A stretch of 14,698 bases of DNA from positions 1 through 14,698 of the forward strand of contig SLPX01000079.1 in the NCBI GenBank assembly GCA_007131745.1, in the 5' to 3' direction. The notes below the pieces were generated by a model that searched no databases, was not told where the DNA came from, and saw nothing but the letters and a program-made list of their open reading frames with translations. The stretch comes from Myxococcales bacterium (GTDB lineage: Bacteria; Myxococcota; Polyangia; HGW-17; SLPX01). The position numbers and the translations under genes are program-made. How positions within the stretch are numbered: position 1 is the first letter of the stretch; each line of letters begins with the position of its first letter. Below, piece after piece: positions 1-8,132 of this stretch.

Positions 1-83
1 CGCTTGATCGCTTTAATCGCTTTAATCGCTTCAACCTGTATCCACTGAAAAAACCGGCAAATAATCGGCCGGAAACAGAATGA
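1..83 (+). CDS. 3' end of an upstream gene (partial), product unknown
   Basis: Frame 3 is open from the window edge (first full codon at base 3) to a TGA at 81-83. It encodes 26 C-terminal residues beginning LDRFNRFNRFNLYPLKKP. The TGA overlaps the ATG of the next gene as ATGA, the same coupling seen at 2125 in this operon, which is the main reason to believe the frame. A 9-bp tandem repeat (7-33) gives the R-F-N triplets. Too little is present to name a product. Given the neighbours it is probably another glycan-assembly or membrane gene, but that is a guess. Confidence 0.5.
   Translation, partial: LDRFNRFNRFNLYPLKKPANNRPETE
7..33 (+). repeat. Three tandem copies of a 9-bp unit
   Basis: The unit ATCGCTTTA occurs at 7-15 and 16-24, with a one-mismatch copy at 25-33. 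It is in frame with the partial upstream CDS, where it encodes repeated Arg-Phe-Asn, so gain or loss of a copy would not shift the frame. It is probably a slippage product. Confidence 0.7.
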
Positions 84-2128
84 TGCCAAGAGATCGATCC
101 AGCACACAGCCATCGCCGAGCCGAAGCCTAACGTCACACCGCTCTGATCAAGGAGATTCCCTTGATCCTTCCAAAGAAACGCATTCCGGTCACTCGAAAA
201 AAACAGTTTTATTGTTCGGTGTATTTTTGGCGTTATCAACGGCGGCTTTGTTTGGAAAAAGTCTCGGCTATGGTTTCGTTTTGCTGGACGATTACAGCAA
301 GGTGATCGAAAACCCGAACGTTGTATCCTACTTACAATCACCCGCTAAAGATCGCCTGCTCACGCCAGGCCAGGGATACGTGATTCCTGTTACCGTTGCA
401 ACATGGGCCGCCATCTATGCCGCTGGAAAAGAAAACCCTCGTCCCTTCCGCACCGTCAATCTAATTATCCACGTGACCGTAGTTCTGCTCTTGTATGGCT
501 TTCTTCTACGTTTTTCCCTCCCCATCGCCTTTTTGGGCGCTGGGTTGCTGGCTCTCCACCCCATTGTCGTGGAGCCGGTTGCATGGATTACCGGACTCAA
601 AGATTTACTCGCCGCTGTTTTCGCCATAGGCGGAATTCGACTTTTCATAACCGGGGTAGAACGATGCGAATCAGCCGAGGAATCTGGACGCACGCTTGTT
701 TTAGCAGCCGCGTTGCTCTTTCTTCTCTCATCTCTTTCCAAGCCGACCACAGTATTACTACCATCGGCCATGATGGTCTGGCTTTTCGCAAAAAAACAAA
801 AAAACGGCAAGTATATACCTGAAGCATGGTGGACAGCCGGCGCCATACAGGCAATCTGCCTGCTATTCGCGCTTATAAGCTGGGCAGGACATGAAACCCT
901 GATCGTCGATTCTTCAGGACCAACGACTTTCGGCGACGGAAGCGCTCTTTACGTCCTGGGACTCCAAGCAAAAAACCTGGTCTGGCCAACAGATCTTCAT
1001 CCATTGTACTTCGTGGCCGACGGACCTGCATGGTCCCACCCTTACACATGGCTCGGAATCGCAGTTTTCATCGGTCTCTGCTTTGCATTCTACCGGGCGC
1101 GTCGTCAGCCATATGTTCTGCTCGGACTTTCAGTGATGGTCGCGTGCTATCTCCCTGTTTCCAACATAATCACCACCCCGCGCCGCATCGCCGACAGCTA
1201 CCTCTACCTGCCCCTTGCCGGCGGGATGATCGCCTTGGCTTCATCACTCACCCGAATTAACATCGCCCGCTTTCGGTTTGCTATAAAAATCCCTGCCTTT
1301 GCGAAGACCCTGGCCCCGCCTTTCATCGTCTTGATCATTCTTGTCGGCGCTGCCGGCATCAGCGTATCCCAGACTCGTCGATGGTCGGGAGGAAAGGCAT
1401 TCTGGGGTCCAATCATTCAACGGTGGCCTCATTGGGATCGGGGATATTACGGCCTCGCATCGGTTAGACTCCGGCAGGTGCGAGACAAGGAAGCCGCTGA
1501 TTTGTACAGGCAAGGATACAGTCGCGGCTACCGAAGGGAGCATTTGGCTGACTATGGCGTCGCACTTGCCGCATCGGGTCAATTCGATGCCGGAGAATGT
1601 GTTCTGATTGAAGCAATTCATCACGGAACCCGACCAGAAGAAGCTCTTCGCAATTACGGCCGCCTGCTGGGCAATCGTCCCAACCGAGCACCGCGATATC
1701 CAGTCATGGCAACCCATCTGGTACCTGCGGCAATGGTTGCTCTTTCCGAGCATTCAAAAAACAAATCAATGCGCGCTATCAAAGGCCTGGATTACATCCG
1801 CCGGCGCCTTGGGCCCCCAACCCTCAAACCACCGGCCTGGCCGCAACCCAATTGCCCTGAACTATCCACATGTAGTCGGATTTCCACAAATAAAAGAGAG
1901 CTGCCACCTCGGCCGGTTCAAAACTCCAAAATTTATGAACATAATCCGCATGGCAGCAAATCCATATTGCCGGCCAAAGCTGCTCTTTTCGCTGCCTGTG
2001 TTGCCATACTCAGGCCCGCTCACATAACCAAATGGAACAGGGAGCTGCATGAGCTTTCTACAATAAAATCAATGAACTTCTTTTATTCCTGGGTGTATGA
2101 TCTTGGAAAAAACAAAGGATCGCCATGA
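80..2128 (+). CDS. TMTC-like GT-C membrane protein with C-terminal TPR-like region (putative O-glycosyltransferase)
   Basis: This 682-residue polytopic membrane protein resembles the TMTC/DUF1736 group of GT-C enzymes, which transfer sugars from lipid carriers on the extracytoplasmic face. Family landmarks occur in order: acidic DD (residues 70-71) in a VLLDDYSKVIENPNV loop after the first helix; RTVNLIIH (124-131); LHPIVVEPVAWI and GLKDLL (159-177); SLSKPTTVLLP (218-228); and ADSYLYLP (371-378). After the last helix (about 414-430), residues 453-530 resemble one or two TPR units. The N-terminal 40 residues are polar and probably disordered. The start at 80 is supported by ATGA overlap with the upstream gene and a GGAA 5 bases ahead. 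The stop overlaps the next start (ATGA at 2125). Residues about 575-682 are Pro-rich, match nothing I recognise and look less protein-like, so an old frameshift there is possible. Substrate unknown. Confidence 0.8.
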   Translation: MMPRDRSSTQPSPSRSLTSHRSDQGDSLDPSKETHSGHSKKTVLLFGVFLALSTAALFGKSLGYGFVLLDDYSKVIENPNVVSYLQSPAKDRLLTPGQGYVIPVTVATWAAIYAAGKENPRPFRTVNLIIHVTVVLLLYGFLLRFSLPIAFLGAGLLALHPIVVEPVAWITGLKDLLAAVFAIGGIRLFITGVERCESAEESGRTLVLAAALLFLLSSLSKPTTVLLPSAMMVWLFAKKQKNGKYIPEAWWTAGAIQAICLLFALISWAGHETLIVDSSGPTTFGDGSALYVLGLQAKNLVWPTDLHPLYFVADGPAWSHPYTWLGIAVFIGLCFAFYRARRQPYVLLGLSVMVACYLPVSNIITTPRRIADSYLYLPLAGGMIALASSLTRINIARFRFAIKIPAFAKTLAPPFIVLIILVGAAGISVSQTRRWSGGKAFWGPIIQRWPHWDRGYYGLASVRLRQVRDKEAADLYRQGYSRGYRREHLADYGVALAASGQFDAGECVLIEAIHHGTRPEEALRNYGRLLGNRPNRAPRYPVMATHLVPAAMVALSEHSKNKSMRAIKGLDYIRRRLGPPTLKPPAWPQPNCPELSTCSRISTNKRELPPRPVQNSKIYEHNPHGSKSILPAKAALFAACVAILRPAHITKWNRELHELSTIKSMNFFYSWVYDLGKNKGSP

Positions 2129-3942
2129 ACAGGATTACAGCTCTCATATCCGGGTTGCTGCTGTTCGCAGCATTCCTGGCTCTCGGCCGTTCCACCATTG
2201 GTTATGAAATAGTATTTCTCCCACCATGGAACAACAGCTCACCAGGAGAGCTGCACTTTTGGCTTTCATCAGTCATATTCCTGACACCTGCCGGCATTCT
2301 CCTAGGTTACGCTGCCGCCCCCCAATTAAAACCTTGCACAACTTCTTTATGGAACAAAATCCAAAACCTGGATTCAAAGGAAAAAACTGCGGCCATGTTC
2401 CTGCTTTTTGCCCTTTTTCTCCTTGTTGTTAGCGTCGGCAGAACCTTGATTTTAAGAAATCTACCGGTAACAGACGATGAATACGCTGCCCGTTTCGGCG
2501 GGCAGGTTTTGGCCCATGGAAAATTGCTTCTGGAAAAACCAATCGGCTTTGATGCATACCCGGACAAATTTTTCTTCGTGACCGGAACACAATACACAGC
2601 ATTTGACTGGTTGGGAATACAGCTTCACTGGGCTATCGCCGAGATAACATCAATGGGAGATTGGGCTTTCATGATCTTGTCGGCGCTTACACTTCCGGCC
2701 GTGATATATGTGGCAGCCAAACACTTATCTCCGGGCCATGGAGGTTTGGCTGCAGCCCTTTGGCTTTTGTCTCCCATGGCCCTATCACTTTCTTTCACAA
2801 CTCACGCTCATTTGGTTTCCAGAGGACTTTTTGCACTGGCGCTCGCCGGCTACATGAAAGCTGAATCGTCCCAGCGCATCGTCTGGTGGATACTCACCGG
2901 ATTTTTGCTCGCATGGGCCGGCATAACCCGGCCGGCTGAAATCGTATTGTTGTCAACCCCCCTCGCCTCCGCCAAAATAATCGACGCCATAAAGAACGTG
3001 CCAGGCGCCAGGCGCGCTGTTCTGGCTATCGCGGTGGGAGCACTAGCACCCTTAGCCATGTTTCTTTTGCACAACATGGCTCTAACAGGCAATCCTTTGA
3101 CCCCAGCTCGTTTCGCTGGTTCAGAACATATTATCGGCGCGTCTACAGAACCCGGGTCTGCAGGATCTACCTTTTTTCAAACAATTATTCGACGCTTCGC
3201 CAACAACACCTCCTACAACACGCTGATGCTCATCCTCTTCTTCCTGGGCCCAGTTGGTATTTGTATGGCTATCGCAGGCATAAACAGGGATCGCTTCACC
3301 CGCATGCTCTCAATCGGCATAGGCCTGAACCTAGCGTTGGCCGTTTTTCATGGCGACTATGGACTGCACATTGTAGGTCCGATCCATTACTCGGAAACAG
3401 CCGTTCCACTCACCATACTGGCGGTGGCCGGTTTTGATAAAATTGCAACGTTCATAAAGAGCCAAGGCATTTCGAAAAGCTGGTTTGCAAGCCTGCTAAT
3501 TGTTTTTCTACTCGTCAGTCTTATACCCTTTTCCACTTGGCACTTGAGATCTTTATACCGCCAGGCTTCAATGCAGGAATCCGTATACAACCAGTTCTCA
3601 GATTCCTCCTTTGACAACTCAGTGGTTATCGCCCCTCAATATTACCATCTCTGGGCCACAGATCCTGAACACAGTCAAATCCGCTCTTTTGTCTTCGACT
3701 GGCGTAGAGTCACCCCCGATGCATCCGAACGAGTCGTGTTTCTGCATGACCACCCGGAAGTCATCTCCGCTTTACGCACCCGTTTCAGCGACCGCCGCCT
3801 TTTCATCATCTTACCCGTCAAAACAAATGGTTATGTCAAACTTTTACCTCGACCCACAGATCTCGAAAAACTCACCCGACGGTACTCCCGCAAGCGCCCC
3901 CGAAAAGAAAACGCCGTGGACCCGCCCCCTGCGGCAGAATAG
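2125..3942 (+). CDS. GT-C family (PMT/ArnT-like) membrane glycosyltransferase
   Basis: This 605-residue protein is mostly hydrophobic helices. The helix near 91-110 is followed by RNLPVTDDEYAAR (111-123), whose Asp-Asp-Glu (117-119) sits where ArnT/PMT-type GT-C enzymes carry the acidic catalytic loop just outside the first helices. A long loop (about 124-165, with FDAYPDKFF and FDWLGIQLHW) and about eight more helices follow. The tail after about 475 is a soluble, probably periplasmic domain of about 130 residues that I cannot assign. Such enzymes transfer a sugar from undecaprenyl phosphate to lipid A, glycan or protein. The family is well supported, the acceptor unknown. Its ATG overlaps the TGA of the upstream GT-C gene, so the two are probably co-translated and may act together. 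The very C-terminus is basic (KRPRKE). No clear terminator follows. Confidence 0.75.
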   Translation: MNRITALISGLLLFAAFLALGRSTIGYEIVFLPPWNNSSPGELHFWLSSVIFLTPAGILLGYAAAPQLKPCTTSLWNKIQNLDSKEKTAAMFLLFALFLLVVSVGRTLILRNLPVTDDEYAARFGGQVLAHGKLLLEKPIGFDAYPDKFFFVTGTQYTAFDWLGIQLHWAIAEITSMGDWAFMILSALTLPAVIYVAAKHLSPGHGGLAAALWLLSPMALSLSFTTHAHLVSRGLFALALAGYMKAESSQRIVWWILTGFLLAWAGITRPAEIVLLSTPLASAKIIDAIKNVPGARRAVLAIAVGALAPLAMFLLHNMALTGNPLTPARFAGSEHIIGASTEPGSAGSTFFQTIIRRFANNTSYNTLMLILFFLGPVGICMAIAGINRDRFTRMLSIGIGLNLALAVFHGDYGLHIVGPIHYSETAVPLTILAVAGFDKIATFIKSQGISKSWFASLLIVFLLVSLIPFSTWHLRSLYRQASMQESVYNQFSDSSFDNSVVIAPQYYHLWATDPEHSQIRSFVFDWRRVTPDASERVVFLHDHPEVISALRTRFSDRRLFIILPVKTNGYVKLLPRPTDLEKLTRRYSRKRPRKENAVDPPPAAE

Positions 3943-4407
3943 TTGTGGCCGATTTAATCTCTTCCACATGCTTTATTTGATCTATCCTGACACATTAATT
4001 GCCGTCTATTAGGCCGAAGATTTCTTGTTTTTTCAAGCATAGTATATGAAACATCTCAACCGAAAAGCCTTAAACTAGGATAGTTCTTTTTCAAGCATTT
4101 AAAATGATGTCCATTAACACATCCGAAATCGAGTACAATTATTTCGCTTCTTTTGTATCGAATTCATCAACAAAGGGAATTTATCTGGCGTCCATGTGTA
4201 TGAATTTTCCATTCGTGATTTTTTCATCAGCAACGGCTATCCCCTCTGAAAATATAAAGAGGAGATTTTTGAATCGCATTTTTTATTTGCCCAGCGTATC
4301 AGTGAATAACGTTCACAAAACCAGAAATGATCAGCTTCAAGTGAAGCAAGTAGAGCAAAAAAACCAGGCATGTTCTCAGCATTCTAATTTGCTGTAGAAA
4401 CATTGCC
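3943..4407. other. AT-rich gene-poor gap between convergent operons
   Basis: This 465-base stretch separates the plus-strand GT-C operon from the end of the minus-strand operon. The only long open frame (4104-4397, plus) gives a 97-residue product without family resemblance or a good ribosome site. A GCTTCA-AG-TGAAGC hairpin sits at 4334-4347, but its nearby T-run lies on the wrong side for a minus-strand intrinsic terminator. A duplicated 12-mer lies at 4029 and 4087. I see no RNA gene. Both operons must end here, but I cannot place a Rho-independent terminator with confidence. Confidence 0.5.
4029..4098. repeat. Direct repeat TTTTTCAAGCAT, two copies 58 bases apart
   Basis: The identical 12-mer TTTTTCAAGCAT occurs at 4029-4040 and 4087-4098 in the non-coding gap. 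It could be chance in AT-rich DNA or a footprint of a small duplication. No target-site or element structure is visible between the copies. Confidence 0.5.
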
Positions 4408-5760
4408 TCATGGGTTAATGATTGCCGCAAGTTCAAAAGCGAGTTCAACGGCCTGTTCGGCATTGAGGCGCGGATCACAGCTCGTCTGGTAATTGATCTG
4501 CAGATCCTTGTCGTGTAAATTTCGAATGCCTCCTGTGCATTCCGTGACATTATCACCGGTCAGCTCAAGATGGACGCCACCTGCGATTGTCCCTTCAGCT
4601 TGGTGAATCTGCCAGAAGTATTGTATTTCCTTGAGAATGTCTTCGTACTTTCTGGTTTTCTGAGAGAACTCGTTTGTATAGGTGTTGCCGTGCATCGGGT
4701 CGCAGACCCACACGATCTTGAACCCTTCACGTTTCATTTCCCGAAGAAGATGCGGAAAGAATGACTTGATCCTCTCACAACCCAAGCGGGTGATAAAGCT
4801 GAGGCGTCCCGCGCCATTGTCCGGGTTTAGTGTTTGTGCGAGCCTCTTGATGTCGTCAATGTTGTGATCCGCCCCGATTTTCACGCCGATTGGATTACAG
4901 ACCCCCCTCAAGAACTCCACGTGCGCACCATCAGGCTGGCGCGTTCGATCACCAATCCATAGCATGTTGGCGCTCGTATCATACCATTTCCCGGTCGTAG
5001 TATCAATTCGTGTCAGAGCCTCTTCATATTCTAGCAGGAGGGCCTCATGGGATGTGTACAAGACGACCTGGTTAAACTGGGGGCTGTCGCTGTCTATGCC
5101 GATGGCGGCCATGAAGTCGATGGCCTTTCTGATCCCCTTGACAAGCTCTTCATATTTACGGTTGGCAGGAAACGTACTAAAGCTCGCTACGCTCCACGCA
5201 TGGACCTGATCCAGGGCAGCATACCCTCCACGGGTGAATGCCCTGACAAGGTTAAGAGTAGCCGTTGCCCGAAAGTACCCCTCAAGCATCCTTCGCGGAT
5301 CCGGTATTCTCGCCTCCAAATTTGGCTCGGGGCTGTTTACCATGTCTCCTCGGAAAATAGGAATGACTAGGTCACCAATCCTCTCGGTGTCGGAGGAGCG
5401 TGGTTTTGCATACTGCCCCGCGATTCTGCCGATTTTTACAACTTTCTTCTCTCCTGCATAGGTGAGAACAATGGCCATCTGCAAGATGACCTTCAGGAGA
5501 TTGTGGATAAGCGGACCGTGGCATCGGGCAAAATCTTCTGCACAGTCGCCGGCCTGCAGTACAAAGGCCTCGCCTTGCAAAACCTCTGCTAAATCCTGCT
5601 TCAGAGACCTGCTTTCTCCTGCAAAAACAAGTGCCGGCAACTTGGAAATCTTATCCAGCGTATCTTCACACGCCTTGGCATCGGGCCAGACAGGTTGCTG
5701 CCGTGCGGAAAAAGAACGCCAGCTCGACTTTGACCATTCCCTGTTTGTTTTATCGGTCAT
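4408..5760 (-). CDS. Class II (plant-type) 3-deoxy-7-phosphoheptulonate synthase (DAHP synthase)
   Basis: The enzyme condenses phosphoenolpyruvate with erythrose-4-phosphate (EC 2.5.1.54), the cytosolic entry step of the shikimate/aromatic pathway. At 450 residues it has the usual length of the longer bacterial class II enzymes. Conserved blocks appear in order: QAGDCAEDF (69-77, metal Cys73), KIGRIAGQYAKPRS (109-122), GAHVEFLRGVCNPIGVKIG (278-296), RLSFITRLG (319-327), WVCDPMHGN (351-359, His357), GGVHLELTGDNVTECTGG (394-411, Glu399) and TSCDPRLN (426-433, Asp429). All four metal ligands known for the family are therefore present and the enzyme should be active. It is the last gene of the minus-strand glycan operon, 30 bases after the FkbM stop. 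The ATG at 5760 has no obvious Shine-Dalgarno sequence. The unusual point is its context: class II enzymes may be housekeeping or pathway-dedicated (PhzC-like), and sequence alone does not decide which. Confidence 0.95.
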   Translation of the reverse strand: MTDKTNREWSKSSWRSFSARQQPVWPDAKACEDTLDKISKLPALVFAGESRSLKQDLAEVLQGEAFVLQAGDCAEDFARCHGPLIHNLLKVILQMAIVLTYAGEKKVVKIGRIAGQYAKPRSSDTERIGDLVIPIFRGDMVNSPEPNLEARIPDPRRMLEGYFRATATLNLVRAFTRGGYAALDQVHAWSVASFSTFPANRKYEELVKGIRKAIDFMAAIGIDSDSPQFNQVVLYTSHEALLLEYEEALTRIDTTTGKWYDTSANMLWIGDRTRQPDGAHVEFLRGVCNPIGVKIGADHNIDDIKRLAQTLNPDNGAGRLSFITRLGCERIKSFFPHLLREMKREGFKIVWVCDPMHGNTYTNEFSQKTRKYEDILKEIQYFWQIHQAEGTIAGGVHLELTGDNVTECTGGIRNLHDKDLQINYQTSCDPRLNAEQAVELAFELAAIINP

Positions 5761-5790
5761 AGTAACTATTCATCTGAAACGCACAACACC

Positions 5791-6867
5791 TCATGCATCA
5801 GGAATAAAGTACATGACTGTTTCATGAAAACCCTCACTGTAATGTCTCAAATAAACCAAATAATCATCTCGTACATCCAGAATTTGTTGCGGGATCTTCC
5901 ATATGTCATCGTACTTGTGATAGCAGCATATAGCAAGCTTTGGGTGGTCCTTCAAGATGTGCTCTCTACACCCCCCCAAGGCCATTCCCTCTGCTCCTTC
6001 AATGTCCATTTTAATAATGGAGATCGGTTCATCAATCAGGTTGTCCATGGCATCCACGCGAACCTCAATATCACCTGCTTCACTCACTTTGCTTGAGGAT
6101 CCTTCACCGGAATTGAACCGCAGTGTTTTTTTGCAATCAGCTAAGCCTATAGAATAAAAAAATATGTTACGATAATTAGAGAGATTCTTCCGAGCAATTT
6201 CAATGTTGTCAGGGTCTGGCTCAAAAAGATGTATGGCTTTGTAATCAGGGCATCTTTTTATGAATTCGACAGCTGTTTGCCCGTCAAACCCTCCTGCATC
6301 GACGAATACTTCACCGGTTTTTAATTCAAGGAAGTCTTCAAAATACTGCTGTTCCGGGGAATGCTTGAACTCTCGCATGTAATCAAGGTCGCTGGAATAG
6401 CGAAAGTTTAACAGATTATTAAGCACGGTTTTGGATAGTTCATCAGCCAAACAATCATATAACGACGAGTACCTGTCAAAATGATTTTCAATATCATCTT
6501 TGCCTTCATTCAAGAACTCAATATTTTTCAGCACAAGCCCTGAATATTTCATAAAACTGAAGTAGTCCAGACATGTCAAGCTGTGGAATTTTAGCTTGTT
6601 AAGTGCGATCAACGGCCTGACAAATGCAACCACCGATACAACTAGACTCTCCTTCGGTACATCTTCTAGGTTGACTACAGGTTTGTTTAAAAAAATTCTT
6701 TCGTCAGTAAACTCATCAATAAATCCATTCACATCAACATGCTCTGCAATACTTGCTGCATACTCGTTCCGGCCAAGTATGTACCGAGGCAGCGCCGTAT
6801 CGTCCAGGAATGCCTTACAGAAAATAGTTGCATCAGGACAATGTTTTTCCGGGTATATCGTTAACAT
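5791..6867 (-). CDS. FkbM-family SAM-dependent methyltransferase with N-terminal sugar-locus domain
   Basis: This 358-residue, two-part protein carries an FkbM methyltransferase in its C-terminal half: motif I VDAGGFDGQT (189-198), the acidic FEPDPDN (215-221) after strand 2, and IKMDIEGAEG (285-294), the family signature. FkbM enzymes O-methylate sugars or polyketides with S-adenosylmethionine. The N-terminal part (about 25-110) has an ILGRNEYA...VNGFIDEFTDE...KPVVNLEDVP pattern. That is the Rossmann-like cap common in FkbM proteins of polysaccharide loci, where it may bind a nucleotide sugar or a partner. The ATG at 6867 has GAGGA about 10 bases upstream and lies 12 bases after the oxidoreductase stop, so the genes are co-transcribed. 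Base composition looks more AT-rich than the DAHP synthase downstream, possibly a sign of transfer. Methyl acceptor unknown. Confidence 0.9.
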   Translation of the reverse strand: MLTIYPEKHCPDATIFCKAFLDDTALPRYILGRNEYAASIAEHVDVNGFIDEFTDERIFLNKPVVNLEDVPKESLVVSVVAFVRPLIALNKLKFHSLTCLDYFSFMKYSGLVLKNIEFLNEGKDDIENHFDRYSSLYDCLADELSKTVLNNLLNFRYSSDLDYMREFKHSPEQQYFEDFLELKTGEVFVDAGGFDGQTAVEFIKRCPDYKAIHLFEPDPDNIEIARKNLSNYRNIFFYSIGLADCKKTLRFNSGEGSSSKVSEAGDIEVRVDAMDNLIDEPISIIKMDIEGAEGMALGGCREHILKDHPKLAICCYHKYDDIWKIPQQILDVRDDYLVYLRHYSEGFHETVMYFIPDA

Positions 6868-6879
6868 TGGACAGGATCC

Positions 6880-8022
6880 TCAAACGTTAACAGAAGGTAC
6901 GTCTAACCAGCAATTGTTTTTTGCCGATGTGGAAAGAGTCTCCATCATTACCAGACCCTCTCTAGCCAATGCTGCTGAAAACACCCAGGGCGAGTTGTTC
7001 CTGCCGGTCCGCTTGAACTCAAGCAGACTATCAGCCAAGTCATAATAATGATTAGCGAAGGCCTCTATGAAACCTGCAGGATGTCCGGATTTAAAACGAT
7101 TATACCGCACCTGATCGGCCACATCTACACATGAAGCCCTGTCAATGATTTCCCGACTCCCATGGATAGTGTTGAAGATCACCTCTTCTGGTTGAAGCTG
7201 AAACCACTCTGCGCTGCCCTTGTTCCCATATATTCTTACACGCAACCCGTTCCGGTGGCCCAGAGCCATTTTGCTGTACCATATCTGACTGCGAAGATTA
7301 CCGGTATAGCGGGCGAGGCAGATTACGTTGTCCGCTACATCTCTGAAGAAACCATAGCTTGTCTGATCTGCCACCACCTGGAGAGGCTTTTCCCCGGTGA
7401 GAAAGTAGATCATGTGGTGAAGATGAACGCCAAGGTCAAGGGATATGGTAGGTATTTCCCCGTCTTTCAAACGCCACGCCTGAGGGCTTGGCGGTTCTCC
7501 CTGTTTATTCAGTCGTGCGAAGCCTTCCTGAGGCATTTCTATCTGAATTACATTAGGAACACCCAACTTTCCATCCATGATCATGTGTCTAAGTTCGCGC
7601 AACATGGGGTAGCCTGTGTAATTATAAGTCACCGCAAAAAACCCCTTGCTGGTATACACGGCTCTGCATATTGCCGCAGCCTCTGTGCTTGAGGCTGCCA
7701 TGGCCTTTTCGCAAATGACACCATGGCCATGATGTAACGCTTCAACCGCCATTTCAGAATGCAGAGGGGTAGGGGTGAGAAGGCAGACTGCATCCAAAGT
7801 ACCTCTTTCACGACTCAAGAGAACACGCCAATCATCATAAAGTCGAGCTTGCTCAATTCCCCATTGAGAAGCTGTCTCCTGGTTAATGTCCTCATGGGTG
7901 CTGAAACATCCCGCACATAACACCCATCGATGATCCATTTGGGATGCAATCCGATGGGTGTTGCCCACTGCAGAATTGAGTCCACCACCAATAAATCCTA
8001 ATTTGAGAGGTGTGATCTCCAT
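6880..8022 (-). CDS. Gfo/Idh/MocA-family NAD(P)-dependent oxidoreductase
   Basis: A cytosolic oxidoreductase of about 380 residues, probably acting on a (nucleotide) sugar or cyclitol. The N-terminal Rossmann fold starts LKLGFIGGGLNSAVG (6-20), followed by LDAVCLLTPTPLHSEMA (76-92) and the family Glu-Lys at 105-106. The usual EKP is EKA here. A dimer/substrate domain follows with DLGVHLHH (196-203), equivalent to the common D-x3-H catalytic patch. I place the start at ATG 8022 because AAGGAA precedes it by about 8 bases. The frame stays open to a TTG at 8058 without a ribosome site. It sits between the ATP-grasp gene (110-base gap) and FkbM (12 bases). Oxidation at C3 or C4 or dehydration of a sugar would fit the WecE context, but the substrate cannot be read from sequence. 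Confidence 0.88.
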   Translation of the reverse strand: MEITPLKLGFIGGGLNSAVGNTHRIASQMDHRWVLCAGCFSTHEDINQETASQWGIEQARLYDDWRVLLSRERGTLDAVCLLTPTPLHSEMAVEALHHGHGVICEKAMAASSTEAAAICRAVYTSKGFFAVTYNYTGYPMLRELRHMIMDGKLGVPNVIQIEMPQEGFARLNKQGEPPSPQAWRLKDGEIPTISLDLGVHLHHMIYFLTGEKPLQVVADQTSYGFFRDVADNVICLARYTGNLRSQIWYSKMALGHRNGLRVRIYGNKGSAEWFQLQPEEVIFNTIHGSREIIDRASCVDVADQVRYNRFKSGHPAGFIEAFANHYYDLADSLLEFKRTGRNNSPWVFSAALAREGLVMMETLSTSAKNNCWLDVPSVNV

Positions 8023-8132
8023 ATGAGGTTCCTTTTCAGCTGATCGTAGCGCATGCAATTTTTTACGAATGTTAGATCTTGAGAAGCATGCCGTTTTCTA
8101 ATTATCACTTCTCATCACGCCCCATGACACTA
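8023..8132 (-). other. 110-base intergenic spacer inside the minus-strand operon
   Basis: This gap follows the ATP-grasp stop. It holds a 7-bp inverted repeat (TGAGAAG 8080-8086 / CTTCTCA 8108-8114, 21-base loop) and two GCATGC sites (8051-8056, 8086-8091). There is no T-tract, so it is not a standard terminator, and no convincing promoter. It may be a processing site or simply filler. Confidence 0.35.

Noticed and set aside
4334..4347. Hairpin GCTTCAAGTGAAGC near the end of the minus operon
   Set aside because: The adjacent T-run is 5' of the hairpin in the minus-strand direction, so it does not fit an intrinsic terminator, and the stem is only 6 bp.
4104..4397. 97-residue plus-strand ORF in the convergent gap
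   Set aside because: No family resemblance, no ribosome site and composition typical of non-coding AT-rich DNA.
8080..8114. 7-bp inverted repeat between the ATP-grasp and oxidoreductase genes
   Set aside because: Long 21-base loop, no T-tract, no match to a known riboswitch or attenuator; listed only as content of the spacer.
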